Of a stretch of DNA of 8,874 nucleotides, positions 1 to 6,580 are shown one piece after another. The notes under the pieces were generated by a model. The model was not told the origin of the DNA and did not search any database. It saw nothing but the letters and a program-made list of their open reading frames with translations. Position 1 is the first letter of the stretch. Each line of letters begins with the position of its first letter. The position numbers and the translations under genes are program-made. Location: assembly GCA_035622975.1 (NCBI GenBank), contig DASPUH010000110.1, forward strand, positions 1 to 8,874. The letters are read 5' to 3'. Origin of the DNA: DASPUH01 sp035622975 (lineage in GTDB: Bacteria; Chloroflexota; Limnocylindria; Limnocylindrales; CSP1-4).

Positions 1-133
1 GCTTCGGACGGAGCAAGGCATCACCGGGACCGCTACGACCCGCGTTCGTGCCGCCAGGCGCAACGATCGCCTCCGGAAAGGGCCCGCACCGCGCGTCGGC
101 ACGGCGCGGTCGGCCCTGCGCCGCCGATAGCGC

Positions 134-195
134 CGCCTGGCGCAACGACTGACCCGCCTGGCGCAACGACTGACCCGCCTCGCGCATGACCGACC
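134..195. repeat. 21-bp tandem repeat, three copies
   Basis: Two identical 21-bp units (134-154 and 155-175) begin CGCCTGGCGC and end AACGACTGACC. A third, slightly diverged unit follows at 176-195 and is one base shorter. A further diverged, isolated copy (CGCCAGGCGCAACGAT and onward) sits at 52-71. The CGCCTGGCG core is nearly self-complementary, so each unit can form a small stem. On the minus strand the unit would read as a 7-residue repeat (GSVVAPG), but the surrounding frame does not look like a protein. Function unknown. Confidence 0.85.
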
Positions 196-223
196 CCTGC
201 CCGGGCCCGCCCTCCGCCGGCGG

Positions 224-264
224 CGCGCGGGCACCACTTCCGCGCGGGCACCACTTCCGCGCGG
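224..264. repeat. 17-bp tandem repeat, 2.4 copies
   Basis: The unit CGCGCGGGCACCACTTC occurs at 224-240 and again, identical, at 241-257. A third partial copy (CGCGCGG) follows at 258-264. The length is not a multiple of three and no gene covers it, so a coding role is unlikely. It differs in sequence and period from the 21-bp repeat about 30 bp upstream. Confidence 0.85.
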
Positions 265-634
265 CCGATCATCCTTGGATGAAGCCATGCTCGGTCCATC
301 GGCGCTGTGGGCCTAACCGCACGCGGGAACCAGGGCCCAGGCGATCTCGACATCGGTCCGATCGAAGGAGAGAAACGAACGCGAACTGATCCACGCTCAT
401 GGGACCAGGTCGACCATGACCTTCGAACGTGATGGACGATCCCTGTCGGCGATCGACGCCCGCGCTACGTTGGCAGCGACCATGCAGCGAGCGCCGACCG
501 ACCGGATCGCTCGCATCCTGCCGCGTCTTCCGCCGGCTCTCGGGCGCCAGCGTGAACCGTACACCTGTTCTATCCTGCCGTACGAAGCTGCACCCTTGGG
601 CAACCCTCCGGTCCGGGTTCCCCCCCGTCGACTT

Positions 635-689
635 GGCCGCCCACAGGCCGTCCACAGGCCGTCCACAGGCCGCCCACCGGCCATCCGCA
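635..689. repeat. 11-bp tandem repeat, five copies
   Basis: Five consecutive 11-bp units follow the consensus GGCCGYCCACA: 635-645, 646-656 and 657-667 (the last two identical), then 668-678 and 679-689 with one to three changes each. An 11-bp period is close to one DNA helical turn, so each unit presents the same face of the helix. The period is not a multiple of three, which argues against coding. The GTCCACA core resembles the right part of a DnaA box (TTGTCCACA in high-GC Gram-positives) but lacks the leading TT. The array ends 36 bp before the first NrdR-like palindrome of nrdJ. Confidence 0.85.
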
Positions 690-725
690 GCGCCGTGGGC
701 AGACCGCTCGCGCCTGGAGGCTCGA

Positions 726-741
726 ACACCACGGCTTGTGG
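726..741. promoter_or_regulatory. Candidate NrdR box 1 (weak)
   Basis: The 16-mer ACACCACGGCTTGTGG matches the published NrdR-box consensus (acaCWATATATWGTGT) at 10 of 16 positions. It sits inside the imperfect palindrome ACCAC-n-GTGGT. Alone this would be unconvincing. It is listed because its centre is 32 bp from that of the stronger box at 758-773, leaving a 16-bp gap, which is the spacing known for paired NrdR boxes. Confidence 0.45.
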
Positions 742-757
742 TACGAATGGCGATGCG

Positions 758-773
758 CTACAAGATATTGTGT
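758..773. promoter_or_regulatory. Candidate NrdR box 2
   Basis: The 16-mer CTACAAGATATTGTGT matches the NrdR-box consensus (acaCWATATATWGTGT) at 13 of 16 positions. It contains the near-perfect inverted repeat ACAA-gata-TTGT. It is a short AT-rich island in very GC-rich DNA, 18 bp upstream of the -35 element of the nrdJ promoter. NrdR is the ATP/dATP-sensing repressor of ribonucleotide reductase genes, so a site here fits the downstream gene. The nrdR gene is not in the window. Confidence 0.65.
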
Positions 774-791
774 TCTCACGGCGGATCCGGC

Positions 792-820
792 TTGACATCC
801 GGTGTGCCGAGGACTAGATT
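792..820 (+). promoter_or_regulatory. Sigma70-type promoter of nrdJ
   Basis: A perfect -35 hexamer TTGACA (792-797) is followed after exactly 17 bp by TAGATT (815-820), a -10 hexamer matching TATAAT at four positions including the key T1, A2 and T6. Transcription would start near 827, giving an untranslated leader of about 185 nt before nrdJ. It lies directly downstream of the NrdR-like sites. Confidence 0.7.
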
Positions 821-826
821 CGATGG

Positions 827-1010
827 TCTACGGGCGACGCGACCAACAGCCCTTCGAACCGCGCCGGGACCCTCATCCCGGGTCGGCGCACGGGAAGGCT
901 GACGGGCCCTCCGACGTCCAGGTGGACCGGCCTCGCAGCTACAGGCGAGCGGCCCGCAGGCCCAGGGCAGATCCCGTCCAGGCGGCGGGAGACAGGGAGG
1001 ACGAGATACG
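827..1010 (+). promoter_or_regulatory. Structured 5' leader of nrdJ with SD
   Basis: The leader can form several hairpins: CCGGGA/TCCCGG (864-869 with 876-881), GTCC-AGGT-GGAC (916-927, extendable by CCG 911-913 with CGG 928-930), CTCGC/GCGAG (932-936 with 945-949), and a 7-bp stem at 972-978 with 984-990 that includes one G-U pair. The SD AGGGAGGA (994-1001) lies 9 nt before ATG 1011. CCTCC at 908-912 is complementary to GGAGG 996-1000 of the SD and competes with the 911-930 hairpin, so two exclusive folds are possible. A cobalamin riboswitch would make sense before a B12-dependent enzyme, but I cannot find the conserved core or a full B12 box. Only GGGAA (892-896) and GGAGAC (988-993) resemble parts of it. 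Confidence 0.4.
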
Positions 1011-4000
1011 ATGGCCCGTACCCCGACCGCTCCGGCGCGCACCCGCGCCGACTCGCGCGATCCCGCCAGCTTCACTGGCCGCGGCGCCCGCGGCCTCAGC
1101 TTCGAGCGTCGCTGGACCCAGCCAGGCGTCCACCCCTACGACGAACTGGCCTGGGAGTTCCGCACGGCGGAGATCAAGAATGAGAGCGGTGGCACGGTCT
1201 TCGTGCAGCAGGACGTGGAGGTGCCGACCACGTGGAGCCAGCTCGCCACCAACGTCGTGGTCAGCAAGTACTTCCGAGGCCACATCGGCACGCCCCAGCG
1301 CGAGCACAGCGTCAGGCAGCTCATCGACCGGGTCGTCAACACGATCGCGGCCTGGGCGGCCACCCAGCGCTACTTCCACACGGATGAGGACCTGGCGACC
1401 TTCAAGGCGGAGCTGACGCACCTCCTGGTGCACCAGAAGATGGCCTTCAACAGCCCCGTCTGGTTCAACGTGGGCGTCGAGCCGCGACCGCAGTGCTCCG
1501 CCTGCTTCATCAACTCGGTGGAGGACACGATGCCCTCCATCATGGATCTGGCCAAGACGGAGGCCATGCTCTTCAAGTACGGCTCCGGGGCCGGCGTCAA
1601 CCTGTCGACCATCCGCGGCAGCAAGGAGAAGATGTCAGGCGGTGGCATCGCCTCCGGGCCGGTCAGCTTCATGAAGGGCTTCGATGCCTTCGCCGGCGTG
1701 GTCAAGTCGGGCGGCAAGACCCGCCGGGCGGCCAAGATGGTCATCCTCGACGCCGACCACCCCGATGTCCTCGACTTCATCGACTCCAAGGCCAACGAGG
1801 AGAAGAAGGCCTGGGCCCTCATCGAGGCCGGCTACGACCCCTCGTTCACCGGCGAGGCCTACGCCTCCGTCTTCTTCCAGAACGCCAACCACTCGGTCCG
1901 CGTGACGGACGCGTTCATGCGCGACGTCGAGGCGGGCCGGCCCTGGCAGACGCATGAGGTGACGACCGGCGAGGTCGCCGGGACCTACCAGGCCCGTGAC
2001 ATCTTCCGCCGCATGGCGGACGCGGCGTGGATCTGCGGCGACCCGGGCATCCAGTACGACACGACCATCAACGACTGGCACACGTGCGCCAACACGGACC
2101 GGATCTACGCCTCCAATCCGTGCTCCGAGTACATGTTCCTCAACGACACGGCCTGCAACCTGGCCTCGCTGAACCTCATGAAGTTCGTGCGCGAGGACGG
2201 CGAGTTCGACGTCGACGCCTACGCGTATGCCTGCCGCCTGACGATCACGGCCCAGGAGATCCTGGTCGACAACGCCAGCTACCCCACGCCGCAGATCGAG
2301 CAGAACTCCCACCGCTTCCGGCCCCTGGGCCTGGGCTACGCCAACCTCGGCGCCCTGCTCATGAGCCGTGGCCTGGCCTATGACTCCGACGAGGGGCGTG
2401 CCGTCGCGGCGGCCCTCACGGCGATCATGACCGGCGAGGCGTATCGCCAGTCGGCGGTCATCGCCCGCGATCACGGCGGCCCGTTCATGGAGTACCCGCT
2501 CAACGAGCGACCGATGCTGCGCGTCATCGCCAAGCACCGCGACGCGGCCTACCGCATCCCGGAGGCCGGCGCGCCGGCCGAGCTGTTCGAGGCGGCGCGG
2601 CAGGCCTGGGACGGGGCGCTCGAGCTCGGGACGGCCCACGGCTACCGCAACTCGCAGGTGACCGTCCTGGCCCCCACCGGCACGATCGCCTTCATGATGG
2701 ACTGCGACACGACCGGCATCGAGCCGGACATCGCCCTCATCAAGTACAAGAAGCTGGTCGGCGAGGGCTTCCTCAAGATCGTCAACAACACGGTCCCGGG
2801 CGCCCTGCGCAAGCTGGGCTACACGCCCGAACAGGCCGACGAGATCGTCCAGTACGTCAACGAACGCGAGACGATCGAGGGGGCACCTGGCCTCAAGCCG
2901 GAACACCTGCCGGTCTTCGACTGCGCCTTCAAGCCGGTCAACGGCGAGCGGTCCATCCACTACATGGGCCACGTGCGGATGATGGGTGCGACCCAGCCCT
3001 TCCTCTCGGGCGCCATCAGCAAGACCGTCAACATGCCGGAGGCGGCGACGCCGGAGGACATCGAGGCCGTCTACGACGCGGGTTGGCGGCTGGGCCTCAA
3101 GGCCATCGCCATCTACCGCGACGGCTCCAAGCGCAGCCAACCGCTGAGCACGGGCAAGAAGAAGGACGGCGACGCAGTCGAGTCGGCCACCCTGGAGGAC
3201 CTGCGCAAGCAGCTCGCCAGCGCCCAGGCGGAGGCCAAGAAGCCGCACCGGCGGCGCTTGCCGGCCGAACGCACGGCGGTGACCCACAAGTTCGACATCG
3301 CCGGCCACGAGGGCTACATCACGGTCGGCCTCTATCCCGACGGCCAGCCCGGCGAGATCTTCCTCAAGATGGCCAAGGAGGGGTCCACGGTCAGCGGCCT
3401 GATGGACTCGTTCGCTACGACCGTCAGCGTCGCCCTGCAGTACGGGGTGCCCCTGCGCGACCTTGTCAACAAGTTCGCCCACGTCCGCTTCGAGCCGGCC
3501 GGCTTCACCGGCAACCCGGAGATCCCCATCGCCAAGTCGACCATCGACTACATCTTCCGGTGGCTGGGAGCCCGCTTCCTGCCCATCGACGAGCGCCAGT
3601 CGCTCGGCCTCATCACCCGCGAGGAACCCGACGCCCCCGCCGGTGCACCCGCCATCTCATCACCAGCAGCCCCGGCGGCATCGGCCCCTGAGGCACCGCG
3701 GGTGTCCGACACGGCCACGCCACCGACGGCTACCGCCGTCGCGGAGGAGGCACCGCGTGCGGAGGCCCGCCGCGATGTGCTGATCCCGTTCGCCGAGGGC
3801 ACGTCCAACGGGAACGGCCATGCCAACGGCCATGGCAACGGCCATGGCAACGGCAACGTGCACGCCACGCCGGTCATCCGGCCGCTCAACCTGGGCGCTA
3901 CCAGGGTCAGCTTCGAGGTCAGCTCGGACTCCCCCAGCTGCGCCGACTGCGGCTCGATCATGGTCCGCAACGGCAGCTGCTACAAGTGCCTCAACTGCGG

Positions 4001-4022
4001 CAGCACGAGCGGCTGCAGCTAG
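1011..4022 (+). CDS. nrdJ: Vitamin B12-dependent (class II) ribonucleotide reductase
   Basis: This cytoplasmic enzyme uses adenosylcobalamin to make a thiyl radical and reduces ribonucleotides to 2'-deoxyribonucleotides for DNA synthesis, without needing oxygen. At 1003 residues it is the long form of class II enzyme. The signature NPCSEYMFLNDTAC (369-382) holds the thiyl-radical Cys371, Glu373 and redox Cys382. The partner redox cysteine is in SACF (C165). The loop APTGTIA is at 554-560. A TSCPD domain spans about 752-865, followed by an Ala/Pro- and Asn/Gly/His-rich linker (about 873-951). The tail has CxxC at 977-980, CxxCxxC at 990-996 and a final C1002, serving reductant transfer and probably metal binding. 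The start is supported by the SD AGGGAGGA 9 nt upstream and by the typical N-terminal block FERRWTQPGVHPYDE (31-45). Likely regulation is by NrdR. All key residues are present, so it should be active. Confidence 0.97.
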   Translation: MARTPTAPARTRADSRDPASFTGRGARGLSFERRWTQPGVHPYDELAWEFRTAEIKNESGGTVFVQQDVEVPTTWSQLATNVVVSKYFRGHIGTPQREHSVRQLIDRVVNTIAAWAATQRYFHTDEDLATFKAELTHLLVHQKMAFNSPVWFNVGVEPRPQCSACFINSVEDTMPSIMDLAKTEAMLFKYGSGAGVNLSTIRGSKEKMSGGGIASGPVSFMKGFDAFAGVVKSGGKTRRAAKMVILDADHPDVLDFIDSKANEEKKAWALIEAGYDPSFTGEAYASVFFQNANHSVRVTDAFMRDVEAGRPWQTHEVTTGEVAGTYQARDIFRRMADAAWICGDPGIQYDTTINDWHTCANTDRIYASNPCSEYMFLNDTACNLASLNLMKFVREDGEFDVDAYAYACRLTITAQEILVDNASYPTPQIEQNSHRFRPLGLGYANLGALLMSRGLAYDSDEGRAVAAALTAIMTGEAYRQSAVIARDHGGPFMEYPLNERPMLRVIAKHRDAAYRIPEAGAPAELFEAARQAWDGALELGTAHGYRNSQVTVLAPTGTIAFMMDCDTTGIEPDIALIKYKKLVGEGFLKIVNNTVPGALRKLGYTPEQADEIVQYVNERETIEGAPGLKPEHLPVFDCAFKPVNGERSIHYMGHVRMMGATQPFLSGAISKTVNMPEAATPEDIEAVYDAGWRLGLKAIAIYRDGSKRSQPLSTGKKKDGDAVESATLEDLRKQLASAQAEAKKPHRRRLPAERTAVTHKFDIAGHEGYITVGLYPDGQPGEIFLKMAKEGSTVSGLMDSFATTVSVALQYGVPLRDLVNKFAHVRFEPAGFTGNPEIPIAKSTIDYIFRWLGARFLPIDERQSLGLITREEPDAPAGAPAISSPAAPAASAPEAPRVSDTATPPTATAVAEEAPRAEARRDVLIPFAEGTSNGNGHANGHGNGHGNGNVHATPVIRPLNLGATRVSFEVSSDSPSCADCGSIMVRNGSCYKCLNCGSTSGCS
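3807..3854 (+). repeat. 12-bp repeat inside nrdJ encoding Asn/Gly/His linker
   Basis: Three 12-bp units of consensus AACGGCCATGGC (3813-3824, 3825-3836, 3837-3848) are flanked by half units at both ends. They encode NGHA/NGHG repeats at residues 933-948, in the flexible linker between the TSCPD domain and the cysteine-rich tail. The 12-bp period keeps the reading frame, so copy number could change without breaking the gene. The linker length sets how far the redox tail can reach. Confidence 0.85.
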
Positions 4023-4119
4023 CGCCTGGATCCTCCGCAGCGGCCGTCATGGCTCGGCGGCGGCCGATGCCAACTCGCTGAATCAGGCGTCCGGATCGAG
4101 CCACGCGCGGGCTCCACGA

Positions 4120-5355
4120 ATGCGGGTCGTGCTGGCCACCTGGGGATCCCGCGGCGACGTCGAACCGTTGGCGGGGCTTGCCGCGCGGCTGCTCGCGAAG
4201 GGCGTCGACGCCGTCGTGTGCGCGCCGCCGGACGACGAGTTCGTGGCGTTGCTGGCGCGGGCCGGCGCGCAGCTGGTGCCGCTCGGGCCGACTGTGCAGT
4301 CCATCGTCAAGCGGTCCCCGCCGCCAACGGCGGAGGACGCCTTCGCGCTCGCCCGCCAGCTGGTCGCGGCGCGATTCGAGACGCTCCCCATGGTTGCCGC
4401 CGACGGTTGCGACGCGATCGTCGCGGCGGGCCTGATGCCCGCCGGGGTGCGTGATGTGGCGGAGCAGCTGGACGTGCCGTACGTGCTCGCCTGCTTTCAC
4501 ATCCTGGGCCTGCCGTCGCAGGGCTTCGCGCCAGGGCACCGGCCGGGAACGCCGTCCCCGCCAGGTGAGACCGACAAGCGGGTGCTGTGGCGGCAGGACG
4601 CGCAACGCGTGAACGACCTGTATCGCGCGCCCCTCAACAGCCTTCGCGCGACGATCGGCCTGCCGCCGGTGGAGAACGTTCGCGACCACGTCCTCACCGA
4701 CCGGCCATGGCTCGCGGCCGACGTGCTGCTCTGCCCGTCGGCGGGCCTGACCGACCTCGAGGTCATCCAGACGGGGTCCTGGGTCCTGCCCGACGACCGG
4801 CCCCTGCCAGACACGCTCGAGAGGTTCCTGCGGGCCGGGGAACCGCCGGTGTACATCGGGTTCGGCAGCATGGCCACGCGCCCGGTCCAGGATGCAGCCC
4901 GGGCCGCGATCCAGGCGAGTCGCGCTCACGGACGCCGCGTCCTGATCGCCAGCGGCTGGGCCGGCCTGACGGCGAGCGACGTCCACCAAGATGGTCTGGT
5001 GATCGGCGAGGTCAACCAGCAGGCTCTGTTCGCCCGGGTGAGCGTCGTCATCCACCATGGCGGAGCCGGCACCACCTCGACGGCGGCGCACGCCGGTGTA
5101 CCGCAGGTCGTCGTACCCCTGATCGCCGACCAACCGTACTGGGCCGGCCGGGTCACCGCCCTGGGCATCGGCGCCGCCGTCGCCGGCCCCGTCCCGGCGG
5201 CCGGCTCGCTCGAGGGGGCGCTCGCGATCGCGCTCGCCCCCGAAACGGCAGCCCGGGCCAGGGAGATCGCGGCGGCGATCCCGACCGACGGGGCATCCAT
5301 CGCCGCCGATCTCCTCATCAAGAGGATCAAGGCTCGCCGTGCCGGACACGTCTGA
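4120..5355 (+). CDS. Family 1 glycosyltransferase (UGT/MGT-like)
   Basis: This 411-residue protein has the two-domain GT-B layout of enzymes that move a sugar from a nucleotide-sugar donor to a small lipophilic acceptor. The N-terminus MRVVLATWGSRGDVEP (1-16) carries the GSRGDVxP motif shared by sterol glucosyltransferases and antibiotic glycosyltransferases. The C-terminal donor site shows VYIGFGSM (244-251), HHGGAGTT (312-319) and the ADQPYWAGRV block (336-345). There is no signal peptide or membrane segment. I chose ATG 4120 because the family begins exactly there; an open frame continues upstream but overlaps nrdJ and looks random. No SD or -10-like hexamer is visible before this start. 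It lies 97 bp after nrdJ with no clear terminator between, so read-through is possible. Donor and acceptor cannot be predicted: no biosynthetic cluster surrounds it. Confidence 0.88.
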   Translation: MRVVLATWGSRGDVEPLAGLAARLLAKGVDAVVCAPPDDEFVALLARAGAQLVPLGPTVQSIVKRSPPPTAEDAFALARQLVAARFETLPMVAADGCDAIVAAGLMPAGVRDVAEQLDVPYVLACFHILGLPSQGFAPGHRPGTPSPPGETDKRVLWRQDAQRVNDLYRAPLNSLRATIGLPPVENVRDHVLTDRPWLAADVLLCPSAGLTDLEVIQTGSWVLPDDRPLPDTLERFLRAGEPPVYIGFGSMATRPVQDAARAAIQASRAHGRRVLIASGWAGLTASDVHQDGLVIGEVNQQALFARVSVVIHHGGAGTTSTAAHAGVPQVVVPLIADQPYWAGRVTALGIGAAVAGPVPAAGSLEGALAIALAPETAARAREIAAAIPTDGASIAADLLIKRIKARRAGHV

Positions 5356-5396
5356 AGCGGCCAGCAACGTCCGGTTCGCCCGTCCCGCTCACGGCA

Positions 5397-5402
5397 TATG
5401 CT
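5397..5402 (+). promoter_or_regulatory. Possible leaderless -10 element before PAC2 gene
   Basis: TATGCT at 5397-5402 matches TATAAT at four positions including T1, A2 and T6. The GTG start at 5409 begins 7 nt after its last base, where transcription would be expected to start. No SD precedes this GTG, so a leaderless mRNA is plausible. The -35 match is poor (TTCGCC at 5375-5380, spacer 16 bp). Confidence 0.4.
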
Positions 5403-5408
5403 TGCGCC

Positions 5409-6263
5409 GTGACGCTCTATCGCCTCCGTGAATCGGTCGAGCTGATCGCCCCGACGGTGGTCGTGGCGTTCGACGGGTGGGTCGATGCCGGCGGCGCGGC
5501 GACGGCGGTCGCTGAGGTCCTGGCAGCAGAGGGGGGGCATCTGCTGGCGACCTTCGACAGCGACGTGCTGTTCGACTACCGGGCCCGGCGTCCGACGTTG
5601 GAGATCCTCGACGGCCGGCCGGCCGAGTTGACGTGGCCCGAGGTGACCCTCCAGCGGGCCCGCTTCGAGGACCACGACACGCTGATCCTGAGTGGCCACG
5701 AGCCCGACTTCCGCTGGCAGGAGCTGGCCGGCGATCTCGTCGACCTGGCCCACCGATTCGGGGTCGTCGAGTGGATCAGCCTGGGGGCCATCCCGGCCGC
5801 GGTGCCGCACACCCGTCCGGTGACCCTCATGGGCACCGAGTCGGCTCCCGGCCTGCTGCGCGGGGAGGTGCAGCCCGGCCCGGCGGGCCTGCTCCGCGTG
5901 CCGTCCGCGGCCATCTCCGCAATCGACATCGCGATGGCCAAGGCGGGCATCCCGACCTTGGGCTATTTCGCGCAGGTGCCTCACTACGTCAGTGGAGCCT
6001 ACCCCGCCGCCTCACTCGCCCTCCTGCAGGCGCTGGCGCGCCACCTGGGTACCGAGCCGGCCGCGGTCGCGCTGCGTCGGGAGGCGCGCCAGCTGCGGTC
6101 GCGCCTGGACGCCGCCACCGCTGCCGATGACGACACCAAGGCATACGTGGAGAAACTCGAGGCGATGGTCGACGAGTCACGCCTGCCGTCGGGCGACGAC
6201 CTGATCTCGGACATCGAGCGCTTCCTGCGCGACCGGGGCACCGAGGGCAGCCAGCGGGCGTGA
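5409..6263 (+). CDS. PAC2-family protein (proteasome assembly chaperone 2-like)
   Basis: A 284-residue protein of the bacterial branch of the PAC2 family. Eukaryotic and archaeal relatives help assemble the proteasome; the bacterial members are widespread in high-GC Gram-positives and their role is not settled. Family features seen: VVVAFDGWVDAG (17-28), FDSDVLFDYRARRP (49-62), LTWPE (74-78), GHEPDFRW (96-103), VPHTRP (132-137) and QVPHYV (189-194). The last 70 residues are charged and helical in character, as is usual. I chose GTG 5409 because it places MTLYRLRESVEL at the family's normal N-terminus; the nearby ATG 5398 is in another frame. It starts 53 bp after the glycosyltransferase gene, and its stop overlaps the next start by 4 bp (GTGA). 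No proteasome gene is in the window, so a proteasome link is not supported here. Confidence 0.9.
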   Translation: MTLYRLRESVELIAPTVVVAFDGWVDAGGAATAVAEVLAAEGGHLLATFDSDVLFDYRARRPTLEILDGRPAELTWPEVTLQRARFEDHDTLILSGHEPDFRWQELAGDLVDLAHRFGVVEWISLGAIPAAVPHTRPVTLMGTESAPGLLRGEVQPGPAGLLRVPSAAISAIDIAMAKAGIPTLGYFAQVPHYVSGAYPAASLALLQALARHLGTEPAAVALRREARQLRSRLDAATAADDDTKAYVEKLEAMVDESRLPSGDDLISDIERFLRDRGTEGSQRA

Positions 6264-6562
6264 ACCCGGACCTGGAGCTGGACGGCACCGTCCGCATCGC
6301 CTGGCTGGCCGACGGGCTCACTGCCATCCACGTCGCCGCGCCGCAACGCAGCCGCGCCGAACTGGACGCATTCGCCCGTGTCGTGGCCGACGTCGCCCTC
6401 CTGGAGCGCTCCGTCCGCGGCGTCCGCGGTGCGCTCCGGGATCGCTACCCGGGCATGCTCGAGTCGCAGGTACGCGACCACGGTGGCGACGCTGCCGCGC
6501 CGCACCTGCTGGTCACCCTGCGGCCGCCACGGCACGAGCCCGATCCACGACTCGCCGAGTGA
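6260..6562 (+). CDS. Small hypothetical protein coupled to PAC2 gene
   Basis: I do not recognise this 100-residue protein. It starts at GTG 6260 within the GTGA overlap with the PAC2 stop, a typical sign of translational coupling in high-GC bacteria. It reads MNPDLELDGTVRIAWLADGL, then a likely helix rich in Arg and Ala (about 30-65: SRAELDAFARVVADVALLER and onward), a short strand-like HLLVTLRPP near 82-90, and an acidic end. There is no signal peptide, membrane segment or metal-binding motif. Support for a real gene comes from the overlap, the balanced residue use (unlike Arg/Pro shadow frames) and the stop just before a new promoter. It may act with the PAC2 protein, but that is inference from position only. 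Confidence 0.65.
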   Translation: MNPDLELDGTVRIAWLADGLTAIHVAAPQRSRAELDAFARVVADVALLERSVRGVRGALRDRYPGMLESQVRDHGGDAAAPHLLVTLRPPRHEPDPRLAE

Positions 6563-6580
6563 CCCGGTCTCGAGACATTC

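Larger units (their letters stand above)
1..634. other. Gene-free region upstream of nrdJ control sites
   Basis: I see no gene I would defend here. Open frames exist on both strands, but they are rich in Arg, Pro and Gly, match no family I recognise, and are the kind that arise by chance in very GC-rich DNA. Two tandem repeats lie at 134-195 and 224-264 (listed separately). An SD-like AAGGAGAG at about 365-372 is an orphan: the next ATG (399) opens only six codons before TGA, and the ATG at 415 is too far away and starts an Arg/Pro-rich frame. No tRNA-like fold or clear terminator was seen. Confidence 0.6.

Noticed and set aside
33..353. 106-residue minus-strand frame with VVAPGGS repeats
   Set aside because: The apparent heptad comes only from the 21-bp DNA repeat. 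The flanks are random Arg/Gly/Ala sequence and there is no start signal.
635..689. DnaA-box cluster or replication origin
   Set aside because: All copies lack the leading TT of the box, and there is no AT-rich unwinding region or dnaA/dnaN gene nearby.
851..860. TTCGAA-type sequence resembling a tRNA T-loop
   Set aside because: No matching T-stem, anticodon arm or CCA-adjacent acceptor stem surrounds it.
416..902. Overlapping plus-strand frames of 133 and 157 residues
   Set aside because: They cross the 11-bp repeat, whose period is not a multiple of three, and the nrdJ regulatory sites. They are Arg/Pro-rich with no SD or family match, so they look like chance frames.
827..1010. Cobalamin riboswitch call for the nrdJ leader
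   Set aside because: The context is right, but the conserved core and a full B12 box are not found. GGGAA and GGAGAC alone are too short to support the call, so only a structured leader is annotated.
1635..3482. 615-residue open frame on the minus strand across nrdJ
   Set aside because: It lies opposite a gene with all catalytic motifs intact. Its composition (runs of Val, Asp, Gly, Arg, Leu) is what the complement of a GC-rich gene gives, and no family features are seen.
4023..4119. Rho-independent terminator after nrdJ
   Set aside because: CGGCCG occurs at 4041-4046 and 4061-4066, but there is no strong stem followed by a T-run, so I do not call a terminator.
3991..5367. 458-residue minus-strand open frame across the glycosyltransferase gene
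   Set aside because: Complement shadow of a clear GT gene. It is rich in Arg, Gly and Asp and has no recognisable domain.
5398..5400. ATG at 5398 as the PAC2 start
   Set aside because: It is out of frame with the PAC2 protein. GTG 5409 is in frame and gives the family's normal N-terminus.
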